Assembly: GCF_029360765.1 (NCBI RefSeq)
Contig: NZ_JARKNA010000001.1
Span: forward strand, 124,001-188,000
Direction: 5' to 3'
DNA from: Terrimonas pollutisoli
Lineage (GTDB): Bacteria > Bacteroidota > Bacteroidia > Chitinophagales > Chitinophagaceae
DNA length: 64,000 nucleotides
Position numbers and translations under genes: made by a program
Part shown: positions 35,301 to 44,526 of the stretch, piece by piece
Position numbering within the stretch: the first letter of the stretch is position 1
Layout: each line of letters opens with the position of its first letter
The notes under the pieces: generated by a model
Told to the model about the DNA's origin: nothing
Databases searched by the model: none
The model's input: only the letters and a program-made list of their open reading frames with translations

Positions 35301-35439
35301 TCTGAAAACCTTTTCTGATTACACAGGCATGGATCCCGAAGTGGGTGCCTTTAATAACAATATCCGTCTGATGAATGTTGACCAGGGGCACTATCCCAAC
35401 CCACGTTCATTCACCGCAGGTATTAATATTGAACTTTAA
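32308..35439 (+). CDS. SusC/RagA-family TonB-linked outer-membrane transporter
   Basis: 1,043-aa outer-membrane importer of oligosaccharides. Order: signal peptide ending VVAQ, a carboxypeptidase-regulatory-like domain ([24 protein letters not shown]), the TonB-dependent plug with VVVIGYGT and the SusC-typical [33 protein letters not shown], then a 22-strand barrel ending [13 protein letters not shown]. It pairs with the SusD lid encoded next. Within this locus the cargo is most likely manno-oligosaccharide. Confidence 0.95.
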   Translation: [1043 protein letters not shown]

Positions 35440-35466
35440 TCAGTAAAATTTCAAAACGTATTTGAC

Positions 35467-37044
35467 ATGAAAAATAAAAATAAATATATAGGCGCCGTGT
35501 TAAGTGTTGTAGTAATGCTGGCATCCTGTAAAAAAGATTATATAGAAAGAGCCTCTTTAGATGGCACCACACTTTCTAACTATTATAATACGGCGGAAGA
35601 AGTAAGAACGCTTACCAGCACATTGTACGGATTGCCCTGGTCGGGTTATGAAAACCGGGCGATGGATGTGATAGGTGATGTAATGGCAGGAAATGAATTT
35701 ACCGGAAGTGGTAATGCCGATGACTATCCGTTTCAGAATTTCAGTCTTGCTTCTACAGCCGTTCGCCTCGCCGATGCCTGGAAAGTGTTTTATAAGATCG
35801 GCGGTTGGACAAGTGAGTATATGAAAGCATTGGAATTAAAAAAAGCTGCGGGTGGCAATGCAAGTTTTCTTGATCCTGCCATTGCAGAGTGTCACTTCTT
35901 CCGCGGCACTGTATATTTTTATATTGCCCGTATCTGGGGTGATGCACCTATTGTAACAGACCCGGGAGCTACAGCTTTATCAGGCAACTTTAATATACCA
36001 CGTTATATCAAATCAGATGTTTTCAAATTCGCATTGGAAGAATTGAAACTGGCTGAGGCGGGTTTACCTGAAACAGATGTGCCAGGCAGGCTTACAAAAT
36101 ATTCCGCTAAAGGAATGATGGCGAAATTGTATTTGCAACTGAAAGATTATGCCAATGCGAAAGCAAAAGCGCAGGAAGTGATCAGTTCAGGTAAATATGA
36201 TTTGGTTACTAATTATGCGGGCATGTTTAATTCAAGTGCAAACAACAACAATAAGGAATCTCTTTTTTCAGTTCAGCACCAGTTGACACAAAACCCATGG
36301 GGTTCGGGCAATCAGAAAAATCCCGACCGCGGCCCCGGCAACTTGCAAACATCTGAAGCTAATATGTGGGAACTATACATACCCACCATTGATATGAGAA
36401 ATGCTTATGAATCCGGAGACCTGCGCCGCGGCGGTTCTATGATGGAGCATGGATGGAGCAGATCCGCCTGGAAACCGCAGGGTTCGGTAGCCGCTTATAA
36501 TGCGTTTATGGCAAATGGCTATAAATACGACACGATACAGCCTGTTGGTGATGGCGGCCAGAAAAACAGTACCCGTTCCAATATCGCCAAATATGTAGTT
36601 GGCCCCGGTGCTGCATTTGGCGGTGAGAAAGTAATAGGCATGAATACCGGTATCAATACTATGTTATTGCGTTATGCCGATGTTTTATTGATCTATGCGG
36701 AAGCTGTGTTGGGTACCGATGCATCCACTACTGATGCATCGGCATTAAGCGCTTTTAATAAAGTTCGCACCCGTGCGGGTTTGTTGGTCAAAACTTCAAT
36801 TACTGCCGACGATATCTTACATGAACGCAGGGTGGAATTTGCTTTTGAAGGCGATTATTGGTTTGATCTGCAAAGACAGGGATTTGCCAAAGCAAAAGCC
36901 ATCATCCAGGCACAAAACAGGGGCACAAATGAATATCCTTATTATGTTACCACGTTTACCGAAAATATGATGCACCTGCCTATTCCTGCCGGAGAGATAG
37001 TACAGGATCCTGCATTGGCGCAACCACCTGTACCATACTATTAA
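35467..37044 (+). CDS. SusD/RagB-family surface glycan-binding lipoprotein
   Basis: 525-aa lipoprotein with a lipobox in VVVMLASCKKD. It carries the alpha-helical TPR-like SusD fold, recognisable in LADAWKVFYKIGG, AECHFFRGTVYFYIARIWGDAPIV, SAKGMMAKLYLQLKDYANAKAKAQEVI and the C-terminal LHERRVEFAFEGDYWFDLQRQG with LPIPAGEIVQDPAL. It caps the SusC channel and captures glycan at the cell surface. Gap to susC is 27 bases: one operon. Confidence 0.95.
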   Translation: MKNKNKYIGAVLSVVVMLASCKKDYIERASLDGTTLSNYYNTAEEVRTLTSTLYGLPWSGYENRAMDVIGDVMAGNEFTGSGNADDYPFQNFSLASTAVRLADAWKVFYKIGGWTSEYMKALELKKAAGGNASFLDPAIAECHFFRGTVYFYIARIWGDAPIVTDPGATALSGNFNIPRYIKSDVFKFALEELKLAEAGLPETDVPGRLTKYSAKGMMAKLYLQLKDYANAKAKAQEVISSGKYDLVTNYAGMFNSSANNNNKESLFSVQHQLTQNPWGSGNQKNPDRGPGNLQTSEANMWELYIPTIDMRNAYESGDLRRGGSMMEHGWSRSAWKPQGSVAAYNAFMANGYKYDTIQPVGDGGQKNSTRSNIAKYVVGPGAAFGGEKVIGMNTGINTMLLRYADVLLIYAEAVLGTDASTTDASALSAFNKVRTRAGLLVKTSITADDILHERRVEFAFEGDYWFDLQRQGFAKAKAIIQAQNRGTNEYPYYVTTFTENMMHLPIPAGEIVQDPALAQPPVPYY

Positions 37045-37067
37045 TTTAATTTTTTAAAAAAATAATT

Positions 37068-38105
37068 ATGAGGAATATATTTTTTAATAAAGCATCATTG
37101 CTGTTCGTCCTCCTGGCGGCGACGGTATTATTGATTAGTTCATGTGAAAAGGATGGAGATGGCAGTCCCGGTTACAAAGCAGGCAATCCAATAGCCACAA
37201 ATGGTATTAAACCCGATTCAGGTTCAGGCGGCGCCGTGCTGACACTGGTTGGTTCGGGGCTTGGAGAAATGCGGAGCATTGTCTTTAGTAATAAGAATGT
37301 GCCAGCTCCCTTTCAAACAACACTGAATACGGAAACATCTTTGGTATTCCGGGTACCCGATACTGCATTTGGCGGGCCACAAAATATCATTTTCACTAAC
37401 AGCGAAGGAAAAACCTTAACGGTTCCTTTCCGGGTATTGGCTTATCCTGTTGTGTCAACAGTTTTTCCAACTGATTTTGAAGCTGGCTCCACTGTTACTT
37501 TAACGGGAAGCAACCTGGATGATGTGACCAATGTAGTAATTGATGGCACCACTGATGCAGCAACGATCGTCTCCCAAACAAGAAGTGAGTTGGTGATTAT
37601 CATGCCTGCTTCTAATGTTGACAGGGGCTTTCTCAAAATAACGAATGCCACAGGTTCGATAGTGGCTTCCCAGGAGTTTATTAATGTAGCTAAAGCAATA
37701 CCTGTTTTCAATGATGCATTGCAAAGTGGTTTTCAAAGCTGGAGCTGGGGCGGAAACTTTGATGCATCTACTGATGATAAAATAACTGGTACCAGTTCAA
37801 TGAAAGCAGCCTATGATCCGGCCGGTTCCTGGGGCGGTATGCAACTAGGCGGGGGTTCGATTAACCTGGCCGGCCTTAAATATTTTACCTTTTGGGCCAA
37901 AGGCACTGATGTAGACAAGAACGTTCAGTTCTGGCTCAACTGGCAGAACCAGAAAGTGGTTACCATACCAGCAAATAAATGGACTTATTTTAAATATGCG
38001 CTGGCTACTGAGTTTCCTGGCACCACGACAGTTGACAATGTTACGTTTCAGATCCAGGGAGATGGTAAAACCATTTATTTTGACAACATCATGTTCATTA
38101 AGTAA
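37068..38105 (+). CDS. TIG-domain surface lipoprotein, probable glycan-binding protein
   Basis: 345-aa lipoprotein with lipobox LLISSCEKD. Two IPT/TIG immunoglobulin-like domains follow (about 45-125 and 130-210), then a C-terminal jelly-roll-like region (about 215-345) containing FNDALQSGFQSWSWGGNFD and WLNWQNQKVVTIPANKWTYF, aromatic-rich as in carbohydrate-binding modules. In this operon position it is the usual SusE/F-like extra surface binder. Substrate inferred as mannan from context only. Confidence 0.85.
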   Translation: MRNIFFNKASLLFVLLAATVLLISSCEKDGDGSPGYKAGNPIATNGIKPDSGSGGAVLTLVGSGLGEMRSIVFSNKNVPAPFQTTLNTETSLVFRVPDTAFGGPQNIIFTNSEGKTLTVPFRVLAYPVVSTVFPTDFEAGSTVTLTGSNLDDVTNVVIDGTTDAATIVSQTRSELVIIMPASNVDRGFLKITNATGSIVASQEFINVAKAIPVFNDALQSGFQSWSWGGNFDASTDDKITGTSSMKAAYDPAGSWGGMQLGGGSINLAGLKYFTFWAKGTDVDKNVQFWLNWQNQKVVTIPANKWTYFKYALATEFPGTTTVDNVTFQIQGDGKTIYFDNIMFIK

Positions 38106-38429
38106 CAAATTTGATTGATCAGTTATTTGAAAAGGTCCGGTTTCATTTCCAATGTTTTTAAAGGTGGATGAGCCGGACTTATTAATCAAATGCAGAGAGA
38201 AAAACATCAGGAGAGTTTGAACTTTATGTTCCCATAAAGACCATGCATCGGCCGATGATTGCAAACGATTTTATCAAAACGAGCGAACACTAAGATCTTT
38301 TAAAAAAAAGATATACGAATGATTCATTAATAAGCAGTGATCGTTGAAGTAAGAGGTCTGCGGGTTGATTTTTCTTTCTGCAGCCTCTTTTTAAGAGAAA
38401 TTGCTCATCTTGGTCGGAAAAAACAAACA
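38106..38429. other. Intergenic stretch with two inverted repeats
   Basis: No gene seen between the TIG lipoprotein and the symporter. It holds an imperfect long stem-loop built from TTTGATTGAT/ATTAATCAAA and GGTCCGG/CCGGACT (about 38110-38195) that may end the susCD transcript, and a perfect 12-bp palindrome CATCGGCCGATG at 38246-38257 that could be an operator. Confidence 0.5.
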
Positions 38430-40286
38430 ATGAGATTAGGCTGGATAGACATTAGCATGGTGCTGGCATACCTTATCACAATGATCCTTGTAGGTTGGTA
38501 TTATCGTAAGAAAGCAAGGTTGAATAAGGAGAGTTATTTGCTGGGAAGCAAAAGCCTTCCCTGGTATAAACTTGGTTTAAGTGATGCCAGCGATATGTTT
38601 GATATCAGCGGCACTATGTGGATGGTGGCTCTTTGTTTTGTGTATGGATTAAAAAGCATTTGGATTCCTTGGTTATGGCCAGTGTTTAACCAGGTGTTCA
38701 TGATGATGTTTTTGAGCAAATGGTTACGGCGCAGCAACGCCAACACCGGCGCTGAATGGTTGCAGACAAGGTTTGGAGTGGAAGGCAAAGGTGTGCGGGG
38801 CTCCCATATCATCGTCATTGCCTTTGCGCTGATCAGCTGCCTTGGTTTTTTGGCTTATGGTTTTGTTGGGCTTGGCAAATTTATGCAGGTGTTCATACCA
38901 TGGGATGTGGTGAAGGGTTATGTGCCTTTTGATATAGCCGGCAAATATGTTCCGCATTTTTATGGTATTGTATTCACCCTGTTTGCCATGTTCTATTCCA
39001 TCATTGGTGGTATGCATAGCATTGTAACGGGCGATGTGATCAAGTACATGATAATGACCCTTGCCTGTATTGCCATAGCCTGTATTGCGATGATGCATTT
39101 ACAGGGTAAGCCGTTGGACGTTCCCCCGGGATGGAGTGATCCTTTTTTTAGTTGGAAGCTAGACCTTGACTGGACGGCGATAGCTGCAGATGCTAATAAA
39201 AAAATTGCCTCAGATGGCTTCAGTTTATTTGGAGCTTTTTTTATGATGATGTTATTCAAAGGTGTGTTTGCATCCTTAGCCGGGCCGGCACCTAATTATG
39301 ATATGCAAAAAATATTGAGTACAAGAAGCCCAAAGGAGGCAAGTAAGATGACGGGTTTTGTCAGTATTATATTGTTGCCGATAAGATATTCTATGGTGAT
39401 AGGATTGACTGTGCTGGCATTGTTGTATTACAACCAGCTTTACCTGAAAGGACCAGATGGCATCACTGATTTTGAACGGGTGTTGCCAGCTACGATCAAT
39501 ACTTTTTTGCCTGTTGGTGTTCTTGGGTTGGTGCTTACAGGTTTGCTGGGAGCTTTTATGGGAACCTTTAGCGGTACATTAAATGCGGCACAGGCTTATA
39601 TTATCAATGACATTTATCTTAAGTATGTGAATCCAAATGCCGGAACAAGAAGGGTGATCACCATGAATTATATCGTGGGGATCGTGGTGGTAGCGGTAGG
39701 AATCTTCTTTGGTTTTATGACGGATAATGTAAATGCTATCCTGCAATGGATCGTCGGTGGTTTATATGGTGGCTATGTGGCAGCTAATTGTTTAAAATGG
39801 TATTGGTGGCGCTTCAATGCAAATGGTTTTTTCTGGGGAATGGCAACGGGGATAGTTGGCGCATTGATCATGCCTTATGCTATTGAGTGGGGCTTGCAAA
39901 AAGGATATATCACCCAGGGCTTGCCTTTGTATTGGTGGCCGGTTCTTTTCATTTTATCACTGCTCGGCTGCTTTATCGGTACTTACACCGCTCCGCCAAC
40001 AGAAACCGGGGTATTGAAAACATTTTATAAAACAGTAAGGCCATGGGGTTTTTGGAAACCCGTGAATGAACTGGTGATAGCAGATGATCCGGCATTTCAA
40101 CCAAATAAACGTTTCAAGCTGGATATGTTCAATGTGGTATTGGGAATTATTGCCCAATGTTGCCTGACGATATTGCCTATGTATATCGTGCTGTGGATGA
40201 AACTACCCTTGCTGATTACAATAGTTATTTTGACCATTATTGTTATTATACTAAAAAGAACATGGTGGAATAAGTTGGAAGATTAG
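38430..40286 (+). CDS. Sodium:solute symporter family transporter
   Basis: 618-aa inner-membrane carrier of the SSS superfamily, with about 13-15 helices. The start MRLGWIDISMVLAYLITMILVGWYYRKKA leads into TM1, followed by the family-typical SKSLPWYKLGLSDASDMFDISG and a core ending in AYIINDIYLKYVNPNAG. Known mannan loci of Bacteroides use such a symporter to bring mannobiose into the cytosol; the same role is likely here. The ORF track starts 31 codons upstream in non-coding-like sequence; I use ATG 38430. Confidence 0.9.
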   Translation: MRLGWIDISMVLAYLITMILVGWYYRKKARLNKESYLLGSKSLPWYKLGLSDASDMFDISGTMWMVALCFVYGLKSIWIPWLWPVFNQVFMMMFLSKWLRRSNANTGAEWLQTRFGVEGKGVRGSHIIVIAFALISCLGFLAYGFVGLGKFMQVFIPWDVVKGYVPFDIAGKYVPHFYGIVFTLFAMFYSIIGGMHSIVTGDVIKYMIMTLACIAIACIAMMHLQGKPLDVPPGWSDPFFSWKLDLDWTAIAADANKKIASDGFSLFGAFFMMMLFKGVFASLAGPAPNYDMQKILSTRSPKEASKMTGFVSIILLPIRYSMVIGLTVLALLYYNQLYLKGPDGITDFERVLPATINTFLPVGVLGLVLTGLLGAFMGTFSGTLNAAQAYIINDIYLKYVNPNAGTRRVITMNYIVGIVVVAVGIFFGFMTDNVNAILQWIVGGLYGGYVAANCLKWYWWRFNANGFFWGMATGIVGALIMPYAIEWGLQKGYITQGLPLYWWPVLFILSLLGCFIGTYTAPPTETGVLKTFYKTVRPWGFWKPVNELVIADDPAFQPNKRFKLDMFNVVLGIIAQCCLTILPMYIVLWMKLPLLITIVILTIIVIILKRTWWNKLED

Positions 40287-40305
40287 AGAATTTAAAATTT
40301 AAGTG

Positions 40306-41517
40306 ATGCATAAGAAATTTGTCAAACGATTGCAACAACTAGAGCTGGCGCATGATGAACTGTTGAAAAAAACAAACGAAACAGTAGAGGAGAGCAACGG
40401 CATAGTTCAACGTTATAAGAATCCGGTATTAACCGCAAAGCATACTCCTTTATTTTGGCGCTACGACCTGGATGAGCAAAGAAACCCTTACCTGATGGAA
40501 CGTTTTGGTATTAATGCGGTATTGAATGCAGGCGCCATCAAGTTTAACGACAAATACCTTGTGGTAGCAAGAGTTGAAGGAAATGACCGGAAATCCTTTT
40601 TTGCTATTGCCCAAAGCGATAATGGTATTGACAATTTTCAATTTTGGGAATATCCTGTGGTGATGCCTGAAACAGGTGATCCGGATACCAATGTGTACGA
40701 CATGCGCCTGGTGCAACATGAAGATGGTTGGATCTACGGATTGTTTTGTACTGAGCGAAGGGATCCCAATGCATCACTGGCTGATCAATCTGCGGCCATT
40801 GCACAATGTGGAATAGCCCGGACAAAGAATCTTAAGAACTGGGAGCGGTTAGATGACCTCATTACCAGGTCACCACAGCAACGAAATGTGGTATTGCATC
40901 CTGAATTTGTAAATGGAAATTATGGATTTTATACCCGGCCACAGGATGGATTCATCAATGCAGGTAGTGGTGGCGGTATTGGGTTTGGTGTAAGCAATTC
41001 CATTACCCACGCAATAGTCGAAGATGAAATGATCGTCGACAGAAAAATATATCATACCGTCTATGAATTGAAGAATGGTTTGGGGCCTGCGCCGATCAAA
41101 ACAAAATATGGATGGCTTCACCTGGCCCATGGTGTACGAAACACGGCAGCAGGATTACGCTATGTACTGTATTTATTTATGACCGATCTTCATGATCTTG
41201 CGAAAGTCATTTATCAGCCTGCCGGTTATTTTATGGCGCCGGAAGGTGAGGAAAGGATAGGAGATGTTTCGAATGTATTATTCAGTAATGGCTGGATACT
41301 GGATGATGACGGTACTGTCTTCATTTACTATGCATCTTCAGACACCCGTTTGCACGTAGCAACCTCTACTCTTGATAAACTATTAGACTATGTGATGAAT
41401 ACACCGGCAGACGGATTCCGTTCAGCTACATCTGTTCAAACACTGATTGGCATCATTGAAAAAAATAGGCGGGACAATAACATATCGAAGGAGAAAGTAT
41501 TTTCATCAATACTGTGA
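40306..41517 (+). CDS. GH130 mannosylglucose phosphorylase
   Basis: About 403-aa cytosolic phosphorylase of family GH130, five-bladed propeller fold. Signatures include [46 protein letters not shown] (probable catalytic Asp region), [19 protein letters not shown] and [15 protein letters not shown]. It fits the 4-O-beta-mannosyl-glucose phosphorylase subgroup that yields mannose-1-phosphate and glucose. The adjacent epimerase, which makes its substrate from mannobiose, supports this. GTG 40303 directly precedes the ATG. Confidence 0.9.
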   Translation: MHKKFVKRLQQLELAHDELLKKTNETVEESNGIVQRYKNPVLTAKHTPLFWRYDLDEQRNPYLMERFGINAVLNAGAIKFNDKYLVVARVEGNDRKSFFAIAQSDNGIDNFQFWEYPVVMPETGDPDTNVYDMRLVQHEDGWIYGLFCTERRDPNASLADQSAAIAQCGIARTKNLKNWERLDDLITRSPQQRNVVLHPEFVNGNYGFYTRPQDGFINAGSGGGIGFGVSNSITHAIVEDEMIVDRKIYHTVYELKNGLGPAPIKTKYGWLHLAHGVRNTAAGLRYVLYLFMTDLHDLAKVIYQPAGYFMAPEGEERIGDVSNVLFSNGWILDDDGTVFIYYASSDTRLHVATSTLDKLLDYVMNTPADGFRSATSVQTLIGIIEKNRRDNNISKEKVFSSIL

Positions 41518-41531
41518 TAAGAAGGAGGCCA

Positions 41532-42734
41532 ATGATAAATAACACGTCTGCAAGCCTGACCCAATTGAAGGAGGAACTCCGGCAGGAATTAGACAATATT
41601 CTTCAGTTCTGGAAGGATCATGCGATTGATGAAAGTTTCGGTGGATTTTATGGCAGAGTAGATAACGACAACCGTGTCGACACAGATGCGCCGAAGGGAC
41701 TGGTACTAAATGCCCGGATTCTCTGGACATTCTCTGCTGCATTCAATTTTACGCAGGAAAAAAAATGGCTGACGATTGCAGACAGGGCATTTCGATTTCT
41801 TATGCAATATTTCCATGATCCTGTATACGGCGGTTTTTATTGGTCCGTTGATAAAGCCGGAGCCATAGTTGAGAGCAGAAAGCAAGTATATGGAATCGCT
41901 TTTTGTATCTATGCTTTTGCCGGGTATTACAAGGCGGCAGAAAATAATGATGCACTGCAACATGCGAAAAATTGTTATCATTTACTCGAACAGTATAGTT
42001 TCGATTTTGGCAAAGGCGGCTACCTGGAGGCATTTACACATGACTGGCAACCTATCCGGGATCTTCGGTTGAGCAACAAGGATGCAAATGAAAAAAAAAC
42101 GATGAACACTCATTTGCATGTACTGGAAGCATATACCAATTTATACCGCGTATGGAAAGATCCAGGCTTAGAAAAAAGTATTGAGCTGCTACTGGAAAAT
42201 TTTATAGACCACATTATTGATCACAGCTCAGGTCATTTGCAATTATTTTTTGATGAAGACTGGTGCAATAAGGGAGATATTATTTCCTATGGACACGATA
42301 TAGAAGCAGCCTGGTTATTATTAGAATCCGCTGAAGTGATTGCTAGCAAAAGTTTTGTTGAAAAAATAAAAAAGATTTCCTTTCAGTTGGCCCATGCTGC
42401 CGAAGAGGGCCTGGATAAAGATGGTGGTCTATGGTATGAAATTGAGGATGGGGTAATGGTAAAACAAAAGCACTCATGGCCGCAGGCAGAGGCAATGATA
42501 GGTTTTTTCAATGCCTGGCAGATTAGCGGTGATAAAAGGTACCTTCAACATGTATTTAGAAGCTGGCAATTTATTCAACGGCATATTCTGGATAAAGAAC
42601 GGGGTGAATGGTTTTGGGGCGTGAATGCGGATTATAGCATAATGGAAAAGCAGGATAAAATAGGTTTTTGGAAGTGCCCTTATCATAACTCAAGGGCATG
42701 CATAGAGATTATCAAAAGAGTTCAATCTAAATAG
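41532..42734 (+). CDS. AGE-family epimerase, probable mannobiose 2-epimerase
   Basis: About 400-aa (alpha/alpha)6-barrel epimerase of the N-acylglucosamine/cellobiose 2-epimerase family. Characteristic stretches are FWKDHAIDESFGGFYGRVD, KGLVLNARILWTFSAAF, MNTHLHVLEAYTNLY, SYGHDIEAAWLL, KQKHSWPQAEAMIGFFNAW and KCPYHNSRACIEI, with His residues placed as in cellobiose epimerases. It should turn mannobiose into mannosyl-glucose for the GH130 enzyme encoded 14 bases upstream. ATG 41532 fits the family start better than the upstream overlapping codon. Confidence 0.88.
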   Translation: MINNTSASLTQLKEELRQELDNILQFWKDHAIDESFGGFYGRVDNDNRVDTDAPKGLVLNARILWTFSAAFNFTQEKKWLTIADRAFRFLMQYFHDPVYGGFYWSVDKAGAIVESRKQVYGIAFCIYAFAGYYKAAENNDALQHAKNCYHLLEQYSFDFGKGGYLEAFTHDWQPIRDLRLSNKDANEKKTMNTHLHVLEAYTNLYRVWKDPGLEKSIELLLENFIDHIIDHSSGHLQLFFDEDWCNKGDIISYGHDIEAAWLLLESAEVIASKSFVEKIKKISFQLAHAAEEGLDKDGGLWYEIEDGVMVKQKHSWPQAEAMIGFFNAWQISGDKRYLQHVFRSWQFIQRHILDKERGEWFWGVNADYSIMEKQDKIGFWKCPYHNSRACIEIIKRVQSK

Positions 42735-42748
42735 TCAGCCGTAATAAC

Positions 42749-44494
42749 ATGAAAAAATTATTGTCCCTTCACCTCCCTGTGATTATTGTCATAGTAATAT
42801 CCGGCAGTTGCAAGAAAAGTAAAACGACGGAAACACCACCGCCTTCTCCACCCGTAGTACCCGGCGATACGGTCATTGTTCCGGGTACAGATCCGGCTAT
42901 TGCGAATACAATTGGTTTTTTTCTTGATGATTGGCAACCTAAAAGTTTTGCAGCGCCGTCATACGTTGAATCTTCTGTCGCCGCCAGTGCTGATAACACC
43001 GTAACCGTTGATGCCACTTCTATCATCACCAAAATTCCACTATCCGAATTTGGACAAAATGCCGTGTGGTGGATGGGGCCTGTCGCCAATGAGCCAAAGT
43101 TTATTGATCCTGTTACCAAATTACATCCTATTATTATTCGCTTTCCGGGAGGCAGCACCAGCGATGTTTATTTTTGGAATGCGCAACAGGGAACCACACC
43201 GGCCGATGCACCCGCTATGATAACTGATGAGTTCGGCGTTAAAAAAAATCCATCTTATATCTATGGAAAGTCAAATTTAAACTGGCAGTGCAACCTGGAT
43301 AATTACTATTCCATGTTGCAGCAAACAAATAACAAAGGGATCATCACGATTAATTATGGCTATGCCCGGTATGGCACCAGCAATGATCCCGTAGCCACTG
43401 CAGCACATCTTGCGGCCGACTGGGTTCGCTATGATAATGGGCGGACAAAATTGTGGGAGATAGGCAATGAAAATTTTGGAAGCTGGGAATGGGGGTACCG
43501 CATCGATCCGGCTTTAAACAAAGATGGGCAGCCCGAATTTGTCACTGGAGCTTTATATGCACAGCATTTTAAAGTGTTTGCCGATTCCATGCGCAAAGCG
43601 GCAATGGAAGTAGGCAGCACCATACATATTGGTGCGGTGGTATTTGACAACCCCGCCACCGAGGCGTGGCAGACCAATACAACCAAAACATGGAATACCG
43701 GAGTGATATCAGGTGTGAAGAATATCGCTGATTTTTATGTGGTTCATAATTATTTTACTCCATACAATGAAAATTCGAATGCTTCTGTGATCTTTTCATC
43801 GGCATTATCGGTGCCATCAACGCAAATTAGTTTTCTGACACAGGCACTGCAGGCCAATGGGGCCACTATCAAACCGATCGTCATGGATGAATGGAACATG
43901 TGGGCAAAAGATTCAAAGCAACAGGTGTCAAATGCCAGTGGTGTTTTTGCAGTGTTGGTGTTGGGTGAAGCGATAAAAAATAAATACGGTATGGCTGCCC
44001 GCTGGGATTTGATAAATGGATGGAACAATGGAGATGATCATGGCCTTTTTAGTCCCGGTGATGAACCAGGAATCAGTAAGTGGAGTCCACGTCCCAGTTT
44101 TTACTATACGTATTTTTTTCAAAAAATGTTAGGCGATAGAATGGTGAATTCTTCGGTAACGGGAAGCAGTAATATCAACGCTTATGCTTCTACTTATTCA
44201 TCAGGTGAATTGAATGTAACATTGGTAAATACATCATCCTCTCCATTGAATGTAGAAGTAAAAATGAAAAATTTTTATAGCGGCAAACAATTTTATTGGT
44301 ATACGCTTGAAGGAAGTAATGACAATGGTGAGTTCTCCCGGAAGGTATTGGTAAATGGGGCAGGGCCTGCTTTTGATGCCGGCGGACCTGCTGATTATGC
44401 TACGCTCAAAGCCCGGTCAGCACTTACAGCAAATGGAATAAAAGTTTCCATACCTGCCCGTGGTGCGGTTATAATGGCCATTGACAAAAAATAA
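42749..44494 (+). CDS. Clan GH-A glycoside hydrolase lipoprotein, family uncertain
   Basis: 581-aa lipoprotein with lipobox VIVISGSCKKS and a Pro/Thr/Ser-rich linker. The TIM-barrel body shows IIIRFPGGSTSDVYFWN, the probable acid/base in WEIGNENFGSWEW and the probable nucleophile in VMDEWNMWA. A C-terminal beta-sandwich follows (about 470-581). The layout resembles GH51/GH39/GH44-type enzymes (often called arabinofuranosidases), but I cannot place it in one family. Given the locus it may remove side chains from, or cut, mannan at the cell surface. Confidence 0.72.
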   Translation: MKKLLSLHLPVIIVIVISGSCKKSKTTETPPPSPPVVPGDTVIVPGTDPAIANTIGFFLDDWQPKSFAAPSYVESSVAASADNTVTVDATSIITKIPLSEFGQNAVWWMGPVANEPKFIDPVTKLHPIIIRFPGGSTSDVYFWNAQQGTTPADAPAMITDEFGVKKNPSYIYGKSNLNWQCNLDNYYSMLQQTNNKGIITINYGYARYGTSNDPVATAAHLAADWVRYDNGRTKLWEIGNENFGSWEWGYRIDPALNKDGQPEFVTGALYAQHFKVFADSMRKAAMEVGSTIHIGAVVFDNPATEAWQTNTTKTWNTGVISGVKNIADFYVVHNYFTPYNENSNASVIFSSALSVPSTQISFLTQALQANGATIKPIVMDEWNMWAKDSKQQVSNASGVFAVLVLGEAIKNKYGMAARWDLINGWNNGDDHGLFSPGDEPGISKWSPRPSFYYTYFFQKMLGDRMVNSSVTGSSNINAYASTYSSGELNVTLVNTSSSPLNVEVKMKNFYSGKQFYWYTLEGSNDNGEFSRKVLVNGAGPAFDAGGPADYATLKARSALTANGIKVSIPARGAVIMAIDKK

Positions 44495-44526
44495 TGCTGT
44501 AAATTTCACTGATCAAACAAAAGAAC

